A DNA stretch of 64,000 nt from Spirosoma validum (GCF_014699035.1 NZ_JACXAA010000006.1:372001-436000); one strand, 5' to 3'; positions 1-9,780 are shown, counted from the first letter of the stretch. Notes: generated by a model from the letters alone, not told the origin. Numbers and translations: made by a program.

Positions 1-70
1 TTACGTCAGCCGTCCGCAGTTTTAGCGCTAGTGTAACCCAAGTCAATATTCGCGTTCGAGAGGATTAAAC

Positions 71-154
71 GTCCTAACATAACGAGGTCGGGTCGAGGTG
101 GTGTCAGGTTCGAAAACCTGACACCACCTCGACCCGACCTCGTTATGTTAGGAC
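71..154. repeat. perfect 40-bp inverted repeat with 4-base loop
   Basis: Bases 71-110 and 115-154 are exact reverse complements around the loop CGAA at 111-114. The DNA could form an 84-base hairpin with no mismatch. It lies 18 bp past the stop codon of the minus-strand lipoprotein gene, so it could act as a very strong 3' hairpin for that transcript. It has no U-tract of terminator type and is much longer than a normal terminator. A REP-like or excised mobile-element palindrome is the alternative. Confidence 0.9.
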
Positions 155-172
155 ACTTCCTGTGTACTCTTG

Positions 173-3100
173 CTACTTCTTTATAATCTGCTCTCCCGGC
201 AGCAACCATACTCCCCGCGCTGATTGCCCATAAAACGATGTGCCAAATGGGATTTCCTGTCGCCGGATTCGACCATTTTTGAGACGCACATCCAAAGCCG
301 TCGTGCGCGCATCTACGGGCGTAAACGTTTGTGGCTTTTCCACAGCAAACACACGTAATGGACCTCGATTTTCAGTAACCGCCAATCGACAGCGTCCCTG
401 CGCATCTGGCCAGTTTACCAGCGCCTTCGCATTACCCGGAACGTAAAAACCCGTTTCAGCCATGGTCAGCGAAGCAAAATTTCCTTTACCATCACCTTTC
501 AGCACCAGGCCGTTAAAGGCATCCATACGACCGGCAACCAAATCACTCCCGTGTTCATTACCTACCAACACCGCATCTAAATTGCCATCACCATCGACAT
601 CCTGCGCCAGCATACCAAATACAGGGGCAGTCTGGGCCATAACCGGCAACGGGCGTACGTCGAACTGGCCGTTGCCTTTGTTTTCGATATAGCTGCTGGA
701 CAGATAAGTTGCTGACAATTTCAGCGCCTGATTCCGTTCGTCGTCGGTCAGTATCTGGTTAATCGTTGCTTCACCGAAGGCATTGTATTTGATATACCGA
801 CGCTTAATACCGATCATTTGCTTCACCATGTCGTCCCAGCCGAAGTATGGATATTCTTCATATTGCCCTTTTGCATTTTTGAAATATACTGTCGGGAAGG
901 CGTCATAAAAGCCGTTATTATCGAAATCACCAGCATAGATACGTACCGGATGTTCAGTACTGGCACGTAGCAAATTGTTCTGACCGAGATTACCCGCCAG
1001 ATAGTCGATATCGCCATCGTTATCGAAATCGCCGGGAGTCAGAGAATTCCAGAAGCCGGATTTATCGGACAGGCCGCTATTCTCAAGCGGTTTGAAATAA
1101 CCTTTTTCGTTACGTAGCATAGTGAGCGGAGCCCATTCACTGGCCAGCAGCAAATCAACGTAACCATCTTTATCGTAATCTGTCCATAGCGCATCGCAGG
1201 TTAAACCACCTTTGGTGAGAACGGGCGCGATCTGAGCCGTTACGTCTGTGAAATGCGGTTTACCGTTTCTGCTGTCGTTACGTAGTAAATAACTGGGCAC
1301 ACCCACTGGATATTTATACGGCTCGACGCGTCCACCCACAAACAGATCCAAGTCACCGTCACGATCAAAGTCAGCGGCTTTCACGCATGAGCCATCGACC
1401 CGAAAGTTAGGTAATGCATCTTGTGCCAGCGTAAAGTTGCCTTTCCCATCGTTCACATAAAGTCGATGTCTCAACGCTTCAGCCAGTTGATCCGGGTTAA
1501 ACTCCGTACTGCCACTTGCTGCATACAGATCCATATCACCGTCGCTATCGGCATCGAAAAGCAATAGGCCAGCGTCTTCCGATAATTTGGCCGGTAACGC
1601 TTTTAATGTGAACCGACCCGTTGGCTGCTGAAGCAATACTTCTGTCGAATAATTTGAACTTCCGCCAACAACCATATCCATCAGTCCGTCACCGTTAACA
1701 TCTCCTACAGCCAGTGCGGGGCCATATTCGGTGAGCTTATGCAGTAGGGTCTTTTGCAGGTTGAAGTCGATAATGTCCGTTTCTTCGTGCCGGTACGTAA
1801 TCCCAAGCGCGGCTGTTACATCCTGCAACAAAGGGGTCGGTAGTGCAGTAATTGAATGGGGAACCGGTCGGGCATCCGTTGCCTTAAGCGTAATCACCTG
1901 ATCGGCACTGACATTTGGCAGAATTTGGACTCGCCCACCAGGCCAGGTTACTTTCAGGTTTTTAATAGTGGCCTCCTTACCCAACCCAAGATGTGCAACT
2001 GGCTCAACGCTGGAGAGAAATCCCCGATACGGCGTATGCTCGTACAACTCCTTCCGACCGTTCGGCAGCGTGTATTCCACGATGGCGCCAAATCCCATCC
2101 GGTTAGCGCCATCGCCCTGAAATTGTATCCGGAGGTAGTGAGCGTTTTCCGATTTTTGATCCGTCAAGTTATTCCGGTAGATGAACGCTTCGTCGTTGAT
2201 GTTATTGATGACGTAATCCAGATCGCCATCACCGTCGAAATCAGCATAAGCCGCGCCGTTTGAGAAACTGGGTTCAGTCATTCCCCAGCGAGCCGTTACG
2301 TTCTCAAACTTAGTGTCTCCCTGATTCCGAAAGGCATAGTTGCTAACTTTGACCTGGGGCATTTTCCCGGTCAGATCTTTCCGAAGATCATTGCTCAAAT
2401 ACGAATTAACCGAGCTATAATAATTCGTAAAATCCCGATCGGTTACGTCGCGCGGAAACCCATTGGTAATCAACAAATCCCGGTTTCCGTCATGATCGAA
2501 GTCGACCAGCAAGGGCGACCAGCTCCATTCCGTTTCGGCCACGCCAGCCAGCATGCTGATCTCGCTAAAAATTGGCATATAGGCATGTGACGTATCCGTG
2601 GGACGCACTCCTTGGTTCAACTGTAACGTATTGCGGGCGTACTGGTGTTCATAGCCCATCCGATCCCACTCCTGATAGGCGAAATAACTACTAGGTCCCA
2701 TCAGGCTCTTTTTGCGCAGATTATCTTCTGGCAACATATCCATCACAACCATGTCGGCCAGCCCATCGCCGTTGATGTCGGCGACATCGTTTCCCATGGC
2801 CGATGAACTGGTATGTTTAAACGCTTCATGGGCGCGGTTAGTGAACGTTCCATCATGATTGTTGATGTAGAGGACATCGTTCGTTGCGAAGTCGTTCGTT
2901 ACGTAAATATCCTTCCAGCCATCGCGGTTGATGTCGCAGATGTTCACGCCCAGCCCAAAGCCCTCAGCCAGCGTACCCGCCTGCTTCGTTACGTCGGTAA
3001 AGTACGCATGACCACGTTGTGCGTCGAAATCGTTGCGATAGAGCCGGTCGGTGTTGGGCGACGTACCGTCATTTACCCGAGCGCGGAGATTCGTCGGGTT

Positions 3101-3724
3101 GCGGGGATCATCGATCTGATCGACCAGTACAAAAAGATCCAGATCGCCATCGTTGTCATAATCGAAAAACGCGGAATGAGTCGTGTAGGTTGTATCAGCG
3201 ACACCGTACTCCACAGCCATTTCCTGAAATTTTGGAGCACCGTCCGCGTCATTTCCCTGATTGACGTACAGCAGATTGGCCCGTTGAGCGGCCTTTTTGT
3301 GAAGGGTATTTGACACATAAACGTCTAATTTACCATCGGCGTTAATATCCACCACCGATACTCCCGAACACCAGCGGCCTCCTCCCCCAACACCCGCCGA
3401 CTGCGTAACATCTTTAAACGTAAATTTTCCACTCCCCGATTCGATTTCATTGATGTACAGCCGATTTGGTACCTGATTACCCGCAAAAAACACGTCGGGT
3501 TTCTGATCACCATTAAAATCACCCACACCAACGCCCCCACCGTTGTAGATGTACTGATAGTTCAGAATGTTAAGCGTATCGCTATCGGTTATGGTATTGG
3601 CAAACGTAATACCCGTTTCGGACGAGTCAACGCGCTCAAATAGCGTCTTTTCCCGACAGGCCGTAAATAAAAAAAGAAACGAGAGTGGGAATAGCCACGT
3701 ACCGTTCCGATTAACTAGTTTCAT
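173..3724 (-). CDS. FG-GAP/VCBS repeat lipoprotein with ASPIC/UnbV domain
   Basis: Protein of 1183 residues, predicted to be an exported lipoprotein: the hydrophobic N-terminus ends in the lipobox LFTAC. I count 14 calcium-loop motifs of the DxDxDGxxD type (for example DFDGDGDLD, DYDNDGDLD, DVDGDGNLD), characteristic of FG-GAP/VCBS beta-propeller repeats. A region around residues 535-612 (from GANRMGFGAIV to a VTWPGG segment) matches the ASPIC/UnbV domain. The layout suggests two propellers separated by this domain. Such proteins are common in Bacteroidota and are thought to bind calcium and glycans or protein partners at the cell surface. No catalytic residues were recognised and the ligand is unknown. 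The gene stands alone, with a hairpin beyond its stop. Confidence 0.85.
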   Translation of the reverse strand: MKLVNRNGTWLFPLSFLFLFTACREKTLFERVDSSETGITFANTITDSDTLNILNYQYIYNGGGVGVGDFNGDQKPDVFFAGNQVPNRLYINEIESGSGKFTFKDVTQSAGVGGGGRWCSGVSVVDINADGKLDVYVSNTLHKKAAQRANLLYVNQGNDADGAPKFQEMAVEYGVADTTYTTHSAFFDYDNDGDLDLFVLVDQIDDPRNPTNLRARVNDGTSPNTDRLYRNDFDAQRGHAYFTDVTKQAGTLAEGFGLGVNICDINRDGWKDIYVTNDFATNDVLYINNHDGTFTNRAHEAFKHTSSSAMGNDVADINGDGLADMVVMDMLPEDNLRKKSLMGPSSYFAYQEWDRMGYEHQYARNTLQLNQGVRPTDTSHAYMPIFSEISMLAGVAETEWSWSPLLVDFDHDGNRDLLITNGFPRDVTDRDFTNYYSSVNSYLSNDLRKDLTGKMPQVKVSNYAFRNQGDTKFENVTARWGMTEPSFSNGAAYADFDGDGDLDYVINNINDEAFIYRNNLTDQKSENAHYLRIQFQGDGANRMGFGAIVEYTLPNGRKELYEHTPYRGFLSSVEPVAHLGLGKEATIKNLKVTWPGGRVQILPNVSADQVITLKATDARPVPHSITALPTPLLQDVTAALGITYRHEETDIIDFNLQKTLLHKLTEYGPALAVGDVNGDGLMDMVVGGSSNYSTEVLLQQPTGRFTLKALPAKLSEDAGLLLFDADSDGDMDLYAASGSTEFNPDQLAEALRHRLYVNDGKGNFTLAQDALPNFRVDGSCVKAADFDRDGDLDLFVGGRVEPYKYPVGVPSYLLRNDSRNGKPHFTDVTAQIAPVLTKGGLTCDALWTDYDKDGYVDLLLASEWAPLTMLRNEKGYFKPLENSGLSDKSGFWNSLTPGDFDNDGDIDYLAGNLGQNNLLRASTEHPVRIYAGDFDNNGFYDAFPTVYFKNAKGQYEEYPYFGWDDMVKQMIGIKRRYIKYNAFGEATINQILTDDERNQALKLSATYLSSSYIENKGNGQFDVRPLPVMAQTAPVFGMLAQDVDGDGNLDAVLVGNEHGSDLVAGRMDAFNGLVLKGDGKGNFASLTMAETGFYVPGNAKALVNWPDAQGRCRLAVTENRGPLRVFAVEKPQTFTPVDARTTALDVRLKNGRIRRQEIPFGTSFYGQSARGVWLLPGEQIIKK

Positions 3725-3772
3725 GCAGTAAGAATGTGCCGTTTATGAAGGCAACTGGAACAGATTAATCTC

Positions 3773-3780
3773 CAAATTTA
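3773..3780 (-). promoter_or_regulatory. candidate -7 box for the FG-GAP lipoprotein
   Basis: Read on the minus strand this is TAAATTTG, an exact match to the Bacteroidetes -7 consensus TAnnTTTG, about 50 bp upstream of the start codon at 3724. A CAAA (TTTG on the minus strand) lies at 3795-3798, but its 14-bp spacing is shorter than usual, so the -33 box is uncertain. Confidence 0.4.
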
Positions 3781-3915
3781 TCTAGAAAAACCACCAAAAC
3801 CGCAGAAATTATGCTTTTTTGTATCACGTGTACTCTCTTCAAAAAGGCCCATTTTTGGTAACGGTACTCGACACTACTACGAGATATTACCGAGTGAAAA
3901 AATAGCTGTTTCCTA

Positions 3916-5445
3916 CTATTTTTTTCTTTTCTGAAACCGGGCTAGTAACGGTAGGAACGTATCGCGCTCAATAAATAATACGGCAGCGACAAACAATCCA
4001 CAGAGCGCCAGATGCACTGGTACGGCAATCCATAAATTTAGAATCGGAAATAGCCACGATGCATAAATCAACAAACCCGCCCCAAGGACATACCCCAACG
4101 CTGACTGAACGTCATAAGGTACAGGATAATATTTTTCACCTAAGCCATAACAAAGAGCCAACATCACAAAACTAGACAGCAGAAACGCCACCGCACAACC
4201 CATGTACCCAAGAATCGGTATTAGCAGAATATTCCCTAAAATGGTGATAGCGGCCCCAACGATGGTAATAAACGTACCAAATTTAGTTTTATCACTGAGT
4301 TTAAACCAGAAGGAAATGTTGTAGTAGACACCTAAAAATAAATATGCTAACAAAAGTAAGGGTACAATATCCAGCCCAACACGATACCGTTTCGATAAAA
4401 CTAAGCCTATTATATCGAGATTCAGGCTCGCTCCAACCCAGATAATAACGCAAACGATCAGAAACCATTTTGTAACACGAGCCAGCAAATCTGGGGCATT
4501 TTTGTCGTCAGACTGCGAAAAAAAGAAAGGGTCCGCGGCAAATTTAAACGACTGAATAGCCAGCGCCATAAATACGGATAGCTTGTAGCAATTGCCATAA
4601 ATACCCAGTGCATCAGCCGAACTAATACCTGCGTAGAAACCTTCAGGCAGAAAATGTCGCAAAAAGATTCGGTCGGTGGTATTGTTAACCAGACCAGCCA
4701 AATTTGTTAGCATGAGCGGAAAGGCATACGCTAACAAAAGGCCCATCTCGCTTTTGTTGATTCGAAATCGGAAGTTGCTAAACGCATTACGGATTAGAAT
4801 GAAGAAAGTCGCATTGGCTAACAGATTAGCCAGAAAGATATAACCTGGCCCAATGGCAGGGTTGTAAAAAAGACGGACAAGCGGCTGTAAATTCTGTAGA
4901 TACTTACCGGCATATATATCCCGGCAAATGATTAGAAAGAAAACATTTAGCCCGACGACGATGACAATGTTAGTGATCTTAGCTATAACAAACTGACGAG
5001 CCTTGTTCTCAATCCGTAATCGGGCAAAGGGAATAGCCACAATTGCGTCAATGGCAATAATCAGTGCTACCCAGATAATGGATGATTGCTGGCCAGGGTA
5101 ATTTAACCAAACAGCTATTTGAGGGGTCAAACCAATGATCAGGACACTAGCCAGACCACTGACGATCATGACTAAGCTTAGATTGTCATTAAAAATTCGT
5201 TGCCGTTCAGCAGGATCATTTTTGGCTTTGGCAGCAAATCGAAAAAAAGCGGTTTCAAGGCCTACTGTATATAGCGTAAGCAGAACACCGACGTAGCTGT
5301 ATAATTCTACGTTTGACGCTAATGCGCCGGGTTTTGTAAAGACATAGGTGTGTAACGGGACCAAAACAAAGTTGAGCATACGACCCAAAATTGTGCTTAC
5401 ACCATAAAGCGCGGTGTCGCTGGCTAATTTTTTAAATTGACTCAT
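3916..5445 (-). CDS. polysaccharide/lipid-linked oligosaccharide flippase (MOP superfamily)
   Basis: A 509-residue integral membrane protein with about 12-14 hydrophobic segments spread over its full length, a cationic N-terminus (MSQFKKLASDTALYG) and a basic C-terminal tail. Length and pattern fit Wzx-type exporters of the MOP/MATE superfamily, which flip undecaprenyl-linked sugars across the inner membrane. I use the ATG at 5445; an in-frame TTG four codons upstream is less likely. No glycosyltransferase or Wzy gene is adjacent, so its substrate (O-antigen, exopolysaccharide or teichoic-like) cannot be read from context. It is divergent from purH, and the two apparent promoters overlap at 5507-5533. 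Confidence 0.8.
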   Translation of the reverse strand: MSQFKKLASDTALYGVSTILGRMLNFVLVPLHTYVFTKPGALASNVELYSYVGVLLTLYTVGLETAFFRFAAKAKNDPAERQRIFNDNLSLVMIVSGLASVLIIGLTPQIAVWLNYPGQQSSIIWVALIIAIDAIVAIPFARLRIENKARQFVIAKITNIVIVVGLNVFFLIICRDIYAGKYLQNLQPLVRLFYNPAIGPGYIFLANLLANATFFILIRNAFSNFRFRINKSEMGLLLAYAFPLMLTNLAGLVNNTTDRIFLRHFLPEGFYAGISSADALGIYGNCYKLSVFMALAIQSFKFAADPFFFSQSDDKNAPDLLARVTKWFLIVCVIIWVGASLNLDIIGLVLSKRYRVGLDIVPLLLLAYLFLGVYYNISFWFKLSDKTKFGTFITIVGAAITILGNILLIPILGYMGCAVAFLLSSFVMLALCYGLGEKYYPVPYDVQSALGYVLGAGLLIYASWLFPILNLWIAVPVHLALCGLFVAAVLFIERDTFLPLLARFQKRKK

Positions 5446-5506
5446 CAGAACAATCAAACCTGATTCTATTCAGGCAACGTATCTCGGACAGCACGGCCGG
5501 GACTGA

Positions 5507-5514
5507 CAAAGTTA
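5507..5514 (-). promoter_or_regulatory. candidate -7 box for the flippase gene
   Basis: On the minus strand this reads TAACTTTG, matching TAnnTTTG, about 62 bp upstream of the flippase ATG. Its -33 region would overlap the purH -7 box at 5526-5533. No clear TTTG -33 element is visible. Confidence 0.45.
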
Positions 5515-5525
5515 AGAGCTTTGCT

Positions 5526-5533
5526 TATCTTTG
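5526..5533 (+). promoter_or_regulatory. candidate -7 box for purH
   Basis: TATCTTTG matches TAnnTTTG exactly and leaves a leader of about 85 bases before the purH ATG. The same octamer serves the better-supported promoter at 42190-42197. The -33 region would fall on the divergent flippase -7 box; no perfect TTTG is seen there. Confidence 0.5.
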
Positions 5534-5625
5534 CCCGTCATCTACCAGAAACAACAAGTATCCGTTTTCACGTAACTTGATCATCTAGTCAAGATACAGT
5601 CGGCAGGCTGTCTCGTATCCAATAT

Positions 5626-7194
5626 ATGTCTCTGAAAATATCTTCTGCGCTGATTTCCGTTTTTTATAAAGACGGTCTCGAACCTTTAGTCCGACTGCTG
5701 CACGAACAGAACGTCAAACTTTATTCGACGGGTGGCACCCAGGCCTTTATCGAACAGTTAGGCGTGCCGGTTACGGCTGTTGAAAACTTAACGGGGTATC
5801 CCTCCATTTTTGGCGGACGGGTAAAAACCCTGCATCCAGCCGTGATGGGCGGCATCTTATATCGTCGCCAATTACCCGAAGATCTTGCTCAGGCCGAGCG
5901 TCACCGGATTCCACCGATTGATCTGGTCGTCGTTGATTTGTATCCGTTTGAGGAAACTGTTGCGTCGGGAGCGTCGGACGAAGACATTATCGAAAAAATT
6001 GACATTGGTGGTATTTCCCTGATTCGGGCGGCTGCCAAGAATTACAACGACGTATTGATTGTTTCTTCGCGGAGCCAGTATGCGGATGCCGTCGGGTTGC
6101 TGACTGAAAAAACGGGCGCTACCGATCTGGCTGATCGTCGGCGTTACGCGGGCGAAGCCTTTGCCGTTACGTCGCATTACGACACAGCGATTCAAGTCTA
6201 TTTTGCTGGTGGAAGCAATCAGGGTACGGACCACGAAGGATCGATTTATGATTTCAAATCGCTGCCTGCCAACCATCTCCGCTACGGTGAGAATCCGCAC
6301 CAGCAAGCCAGCTTCTATGGTAATCTGGACGCAATGTTCGACAAATTGCACGGTAAAGAGCTGTCATACAACAACCTGGTCGACGTTGACGCCTGTGTGA
6401 GCCTGATCGATGAATTTCCCGCAACGGAAGGTTCGCCAGCAGCTTATGCCATTATCAAACACACGAACGCCTGCGGAATTGCTACGGCTCCAACGCCCAA
6501 AGAAGCGTATCTGAACGCCTTAGCCTGCGATCCGGTCTCGGCATTCGGGGGTGTTGTGATTAGCAACATGCCCGTCGATCTGGAAACAGCAGAAGAACTG
6601 AACAAGCTGTTCATGGAAATTCTGATTGCGCCCGACTATGCGCCAGAAGCACTGAAACTACTTCGGTCGAAGAAGAACCGGATTCTGTTACAACGGAAGC
6701 CCGTCGACTTACCGACCGTTATGTTCAAAACGATCCTGAACGGCGTATTGGAACAGGATAAAGATGATCAGGCTGAAACAGCCAGTCAATTTAAAACTGT
6801 TACGGAGAAAGCGCCTACTGACAGTGAAGTACGGGCGCTGGAGTTTGCACTTAAAGTTTGCAAGCACACAAAATCTAACACGATTGTCTTAGCCAAAGAA
6901 GCCGGACCATCGTACGGGCAGTTACTGGCCAGTGGTGTCGGGCAAACATCACGCGTAGATGCATTGCGGCAGGCCATCGAGAAAGCCCATGCGTTCGGCT
7001 TCGATCTGAACGGATCAGTTATGGCATCGGATGCCTTTTTCCCCTTCCCTGACTGCGTCGAAATCGCAGGAAAAGCGGGAATTACTGCCGTGGTACAGCC
7101 CGGCGGTTCCATTCGTGATCAGGATTCAATCGATTATTGCAATCAGCATGGCCTGGCAATGGTTACGACCGGCGTCAGACATTTTAAACATTAA
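5626..7194 (+). CDS. purH: bifunctional AICAR formyltransferase / IMP cyclohydrolase
   Basis: Catalyses the last two steps of de novo IMP synthesis: formyl transfer from 10-formyl-tetrahydrofolate to AICAR, then ring closure of FAICAR. The 522-residue length is normal. The N-terminal cyclohydrolase (MGS-like) domain contains STGGT and the GRVKTLHP motif. The transformylase domain carries K278-H279 in KHTNACG, equivalent to the catalytic Lys-His pair of the family, and ends with PGGSIRDQDSI. The ATG at 5626 begins directly with the conserved domain. plsC follows after 20 bp and gatC after that, so the three may be cotranscribed, although their functions are unrelated. Confidence 0.97.
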   Translation: MSLKISSALISVFYKDGLEPLVRLLHEQNVKLYSTGGTQAFIEQLGVPVTAVENLTGYPSIFGGRVKTLHPAVMGGILYRRQLPEDLAQAERHRIPPIDLVVVDLYPFEETVASGASDEDIIEKIDIGGISLIRAAAKNYNDVLIVSSRSQYADAVGLLTEKTGATDLADRRRYAGEAFAVTSHYDTAIQVYFAGGSNQGTDHEGSIYDFKSLPANHLRYGENPHQQASFYGNLDAMFDKLHGKELSYNNLVDVDACVSLIDEFPATEGSPAAYAIIKHTNACGIATAPTPKEAYLNALACDPVSAFGGVVISNMPVDLETAEELNKLFMEILIAPDYAPEALKLLRSKKNRILLQRKPVDLPTVMFKTILNGVLEQDKDDQAETASQFKTVTEKAPTDSEVRALEFALKVCKHTKSNTIVLAKEAGPSYGQLLASGVGQTSRVDALRQAIEKAHAFGFDLNGSVMASDAFFPFPDCVEIAGKAGITAVVQPGGSIRDQDSIDYCNQHGLAMVTTGVRHFKH

Positions 7195-7214
7195 ATCAGA
7201 ATAGTCGGACCCTT

Positions 7215-7940
7215 ATGCTCTACACAATCTGGTGCGCGATCTGGTTCGTATCTCTGTATCTGGTGCTCTTCCCGATCCAGTTTGTGTTTTTGCAACGTAA
7301 TGAATGGAAGCCACTGGCACATAAGATCAATTACATCTGGGGTCGTCTGTTTTTTATCGGGGCAGGCATACCGATTCGGGTTGAATACCGCTTCCGACCT
7401 GACCCCAAAGGTGTCTATGTCTTATGTGCCAATCACTTTTCCTACCTGGACATTGCGGCTATGGGTGTCATCGTTCAAAACTATTACGCCTTCGTTGGAA
7501 AAAGTGAGGTGAAGCACATCCCCCTCTTAGGCTACATGTTTGCCAAGCTACACGTTCAGGTCGATCGCGCTCAACCGAACAGCCGGGCGTATTCGTTAGC
7601 AAAATCCATTCGAACGCTGGCTTCGGGACGTAGTATCATGATTTTCCCGGAGGGTGGTATTCGGGCACCGGAACCACCTCAGATGGTATCGTTCAAAGAT
7701 GGGGCCTTCACAATGGCTATTCAACAGCAAGTTCCGATTGTTCCCATTACCCTACTGAATACGTATCAGATCTTACCCGACAAGAGTCCGATACGTTTTC
7801 ACTGGCATTCGCTGCGAGCGGTCATTCACCCACCCATCGCAACAACAGGCATGACACAGGATGATGTGGAGCGCTTGAAACAGGAAACGTATCAGATTAT
7901 TGACGCCGAATTAGTGAGCGAAAAGAATGCCGTGACCTAA
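7215..7940 (+). CDS. plsC: 1-acyl-sn-glycerol-3-phosphate acyltransferase
   Basis: A 241-residue membrane-associated acyltransferase that makes phosphatidic acid from lysophosphatidic acid. The N-terminal hydrophobic segment (about residues 1-28) anchors it to the inner membrane. The family motif HX4D is present as H74-FSYL-D79, and the acceptor-phosphate motif as FPEGG at 144-148. Both catalytic blocks are intact, so an active enzyme is expected. Acyl-chain preference cannot be inferred; it could also acylate another lysophospholipid or an ornithine lipid. It lies 20 bp after purH. Confidence 0.88.
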   Translation: MLYTIWCAIWFVSLYLVLFPIQFVFLQRNEWKPLAHKINYIWGRLFFIGAGIPIRVEYRFRPDPKGVYVLCANHFSYLDIAAMGVIVQNYYAFVGKSEVKHIPLLGYMFAKLHVQVDRAQPNSRAYSLAKSIRTLASGRSIMIFPEGGIRAPEPPQMVSFKDGAFTMAIQQQVPIVPITLLNTYQILPDKSPIRFHWHSLRAVIHPPIATTGMTQDDVERLKQETYQIIDAELVSEKNAVT

Positions 7941-7964
7941 TAGTCACTCATTCACTTAGTGATT

Positions 7965-8252
7965 ATGAAAGTAGACCAGGAAACCTTACATAAAATTGCT
8001 CATCTCGCCCGACTGGAAGTGCGGCCGGGGGAGGAAACCGAGCTACTCAACAGCCTGAACGGCGTGTTGACGTGGATGGAACAGCTCAATGAGGTTAATA
8101 CAACGGGTGTTGAGCCGCTGACGCACATTTCTGTAGAAACCAACGTACTGCGCGATGACGTCGTTGGCAATCACCTCCCGCGTGAGCAGGCACTCGCAAA
8201 TGCCCCCCAGCACGACGAACGTTTTTTTGAAGTACCGAAGGTATTGGAATAG
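7965..8252 (+). CDS. gatC: Asp/Glu-tRNA amidotransferase subunit C
   Basis: A 95-residue homologue of GatC, the small subunit of the GatCAB amidotransferase that converts misacylated Glu-tRNA(Gln) and Asp-tRNA(Asn). The N-terminal IAHLARLEV segment and the later VEPLTHI segment are typical. GatA and GatB are not in this window, as is common where gat genes are scattered. I chose the ATG at 7965 over an in-frame GTG two codons upstream. It starts 24 bp after plsC and converges with the DUF1501 gene, 25 bp between stops. Confidence 0.9.
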   Translation: MKVDQETLHKIAHLARLEVRPGEETELLNSLNGVLTWMEQLNEVNTTGVEPLTHISVETNVLRDDVVGNHLPREQALANAPQHDERFFEVPKVLE

Positions 8253-8277
8253 TCTGAACCGCTCCGGCGGTCTGGGG

Positions 8278-9780
8278 TCAAGCCAGTACTGGCTTCACTA
8301 CTTTTCCTGCTACGTCGGTCAATCGAAAAGGGCGTCCCTGAAATTGGTACGTTAATTTCGTATGATCGAAGCCAAGCAGATGCAGAATAGTGGCTTGCAG
8401 ATCGTGGATATGCACTTTGTCTTTTACGCCGTAATAGCCAATATCATCCGTTTCGCCATAGGAAAATCCTTTTTTTACGCCACCACCGGCCATCCAGACT
8501 GTGAATGCTTCGAGATGGTGATCTCGGCCCATGAACGGCAGCGTTTGCCCATCACGGTTTTCCTGCATGGGAGTTCGTCCAAACTCTCCGCCCCAGACAA
8601 CCAGCGTATCATCCAGTAAGCCTCGTTGTTTCAGATCTTTTAGCAAGGCAACAACGGCCTGATCGGATTCTTTACATTTCTTTTTCAGGCCAATTTCGAT
8701 GGCACCATCGGCACTGGTGCCATGCGTATCCCACCCCCAGTCAAATAACTGTACAAACCGCACTCCGCGCTCAACCAGACGTCGGGCCAATAAACAGTTT
8801 CGGGCGAACGAACCTTTATTCGGATCAACCCCGTAGCTATCCAGGATGTACTGTGGTTCGCTTTTAATGTCCATTGCGTCGGGAACCGACATTTGCATAC
8901 GAAACGCCAATTCGTATTGAGCAATACGAGTCAGAATCTCGGGGTCTTTTACATCCTCATATTGCTGCTGATTGATCTGGCTAATGGCGTCGATGGTTTG
9001 TTTCCGAACATCGCGGCTGATGCCCGATGGATCGGATGCGTAGAGAACAGGATCGCCATCGGTACGGCATTGAACCCCCTGATAAACCGTCGGCAGAAAC
9101 CCACTTCCCCAAACCGACTTGCCTGCGTCAGGTTGTTTGCCTCCTGATGCCAGCACGATGTAGCCAGGTAAATTATCGTTTTCTGTTCCAAGACCATACG
9201 TTACCCACGAGCCTAAGCTTGGCCGTCCCAGACGTGCACTGCCCGTATGCATAAGTAGTTGTGCGGGTGCGTGGTTGAACTGATCGGTGTGCATGGCTTT
9301 CAGGAACGTAACATCATCCACTACGTCTTGTAAATGAGGCAGATAATCAGACACCCACGCTCCCGACTGACCATGCTGCGCGAACTTACCCTGTGGTCCC
9401 AGCATTTTGGGTACTCCCCGGATAAAAGCGAATTTCTTGCCAGTCAGCAACTCCTGTGGACAATCTTTGCCGTGGTATTTCACCAATTCGGGCTTATAAT
9501 CGAACAGTTCCAACTGACTCGGCGAGCCAGCCATGTGAATGTAAATGATCCGCTTTGCTTTTGGAACGTACTGCGACGGATGCGGAGCTGTTGGTTCGCC
9601 GGATAAAGAAGGACTTCCGACAGCATTTGATGACGGATCATCTTTCCCGAAAAAGCCACAGCTACCAAGAACCGAACTAAGCGCCATAGCACCCAGTCCC
9701 GTTGAACACGTATGCAGAAAATGCCGTCGGGTTTCACGCTCAGCGGCTGCCTGTTGGAGTTCCTGAAGGAGTTTATTCAT
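8278..9780 (-). CDS. DUF1501 domain protein, Tat-type or lipoprotein signal
   Basis: A 500-residue member of the DUF1501 family, a sulfatase/alkaline-phosphatase-like fold best known from planctomycetes. The N-terminus has a twin-arginine-like motif (RR at 18-19 in TRRHFL) before a hydrophobic stretch, ending in VLGSC with Cys41, so it could be a Tat-exported lipoprotein. Conserved blocks include YIHMAGSPSQLELFDYKP, LFDWGWDTHG, VVWGGEFGRTPM and GRDHH. It is the second gene after the cytochrome/DUF1549 gene, 64 bp apart; the two families are very often paired. Its substrate is not established. Confidence 0.87.
   Translation of the reverse strand: MNKLLQELQQAAAERETRRHFLHTCSTGLGAMALSSVLGSCGFFGKDDPSSNAVGSPSLSGEPTAPHPSQYVPKAKRIIYIHMAGSPSQLELFDYKPELVKYHGKDCPQELLTGKKFAFIRGVPKMLGPQGKFAQHGQSGAWVSDYLPHLQDVVDDVTFLKAMHTDQFNHAPAQLLMHTGSARLGRPSLGSWVTYGLGTENDNLPGYIVLASGGKQPDAGKSVWGSGFLPTVYQGVQCRTDGDPVLYASDPSGISRDVRKQTIDAISQINQQQYEDVKDPEILTRIAQYELAFRMQMSVPDAMDIKSEPQYILDSYGVDPNKGSFARNCLLARRLVERGVRFVQLFDWGWDTHGTSADGAIEIGLKKKCKESDQAVVALLKDLKQRGLLDDTLVVWGGEFGRTPMQENRDGQTLPFMGRDHHLEAFTVWMAGGGVKKGFSYGETDDIGYYGVKDKVHIHDLQATILHLLGFDHTKLTYQFQGRPFRLTDVAGKVVKPVLA

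Noticed and set aside
6..209. Minus-strand open frame of 67 codons at the left edge
   Set aside because: It reads through both arms of the 84-base hairpin, overlaps the end of the lipoprotein gene and has no recognisable protein feature.
1856..2263. Plus-strand open frame within the FG-GAP lipoprotein
   Set aside because: It is a shadow of the repeat-rich coding strand; the opposite frame has clear domains and a signal peptide.
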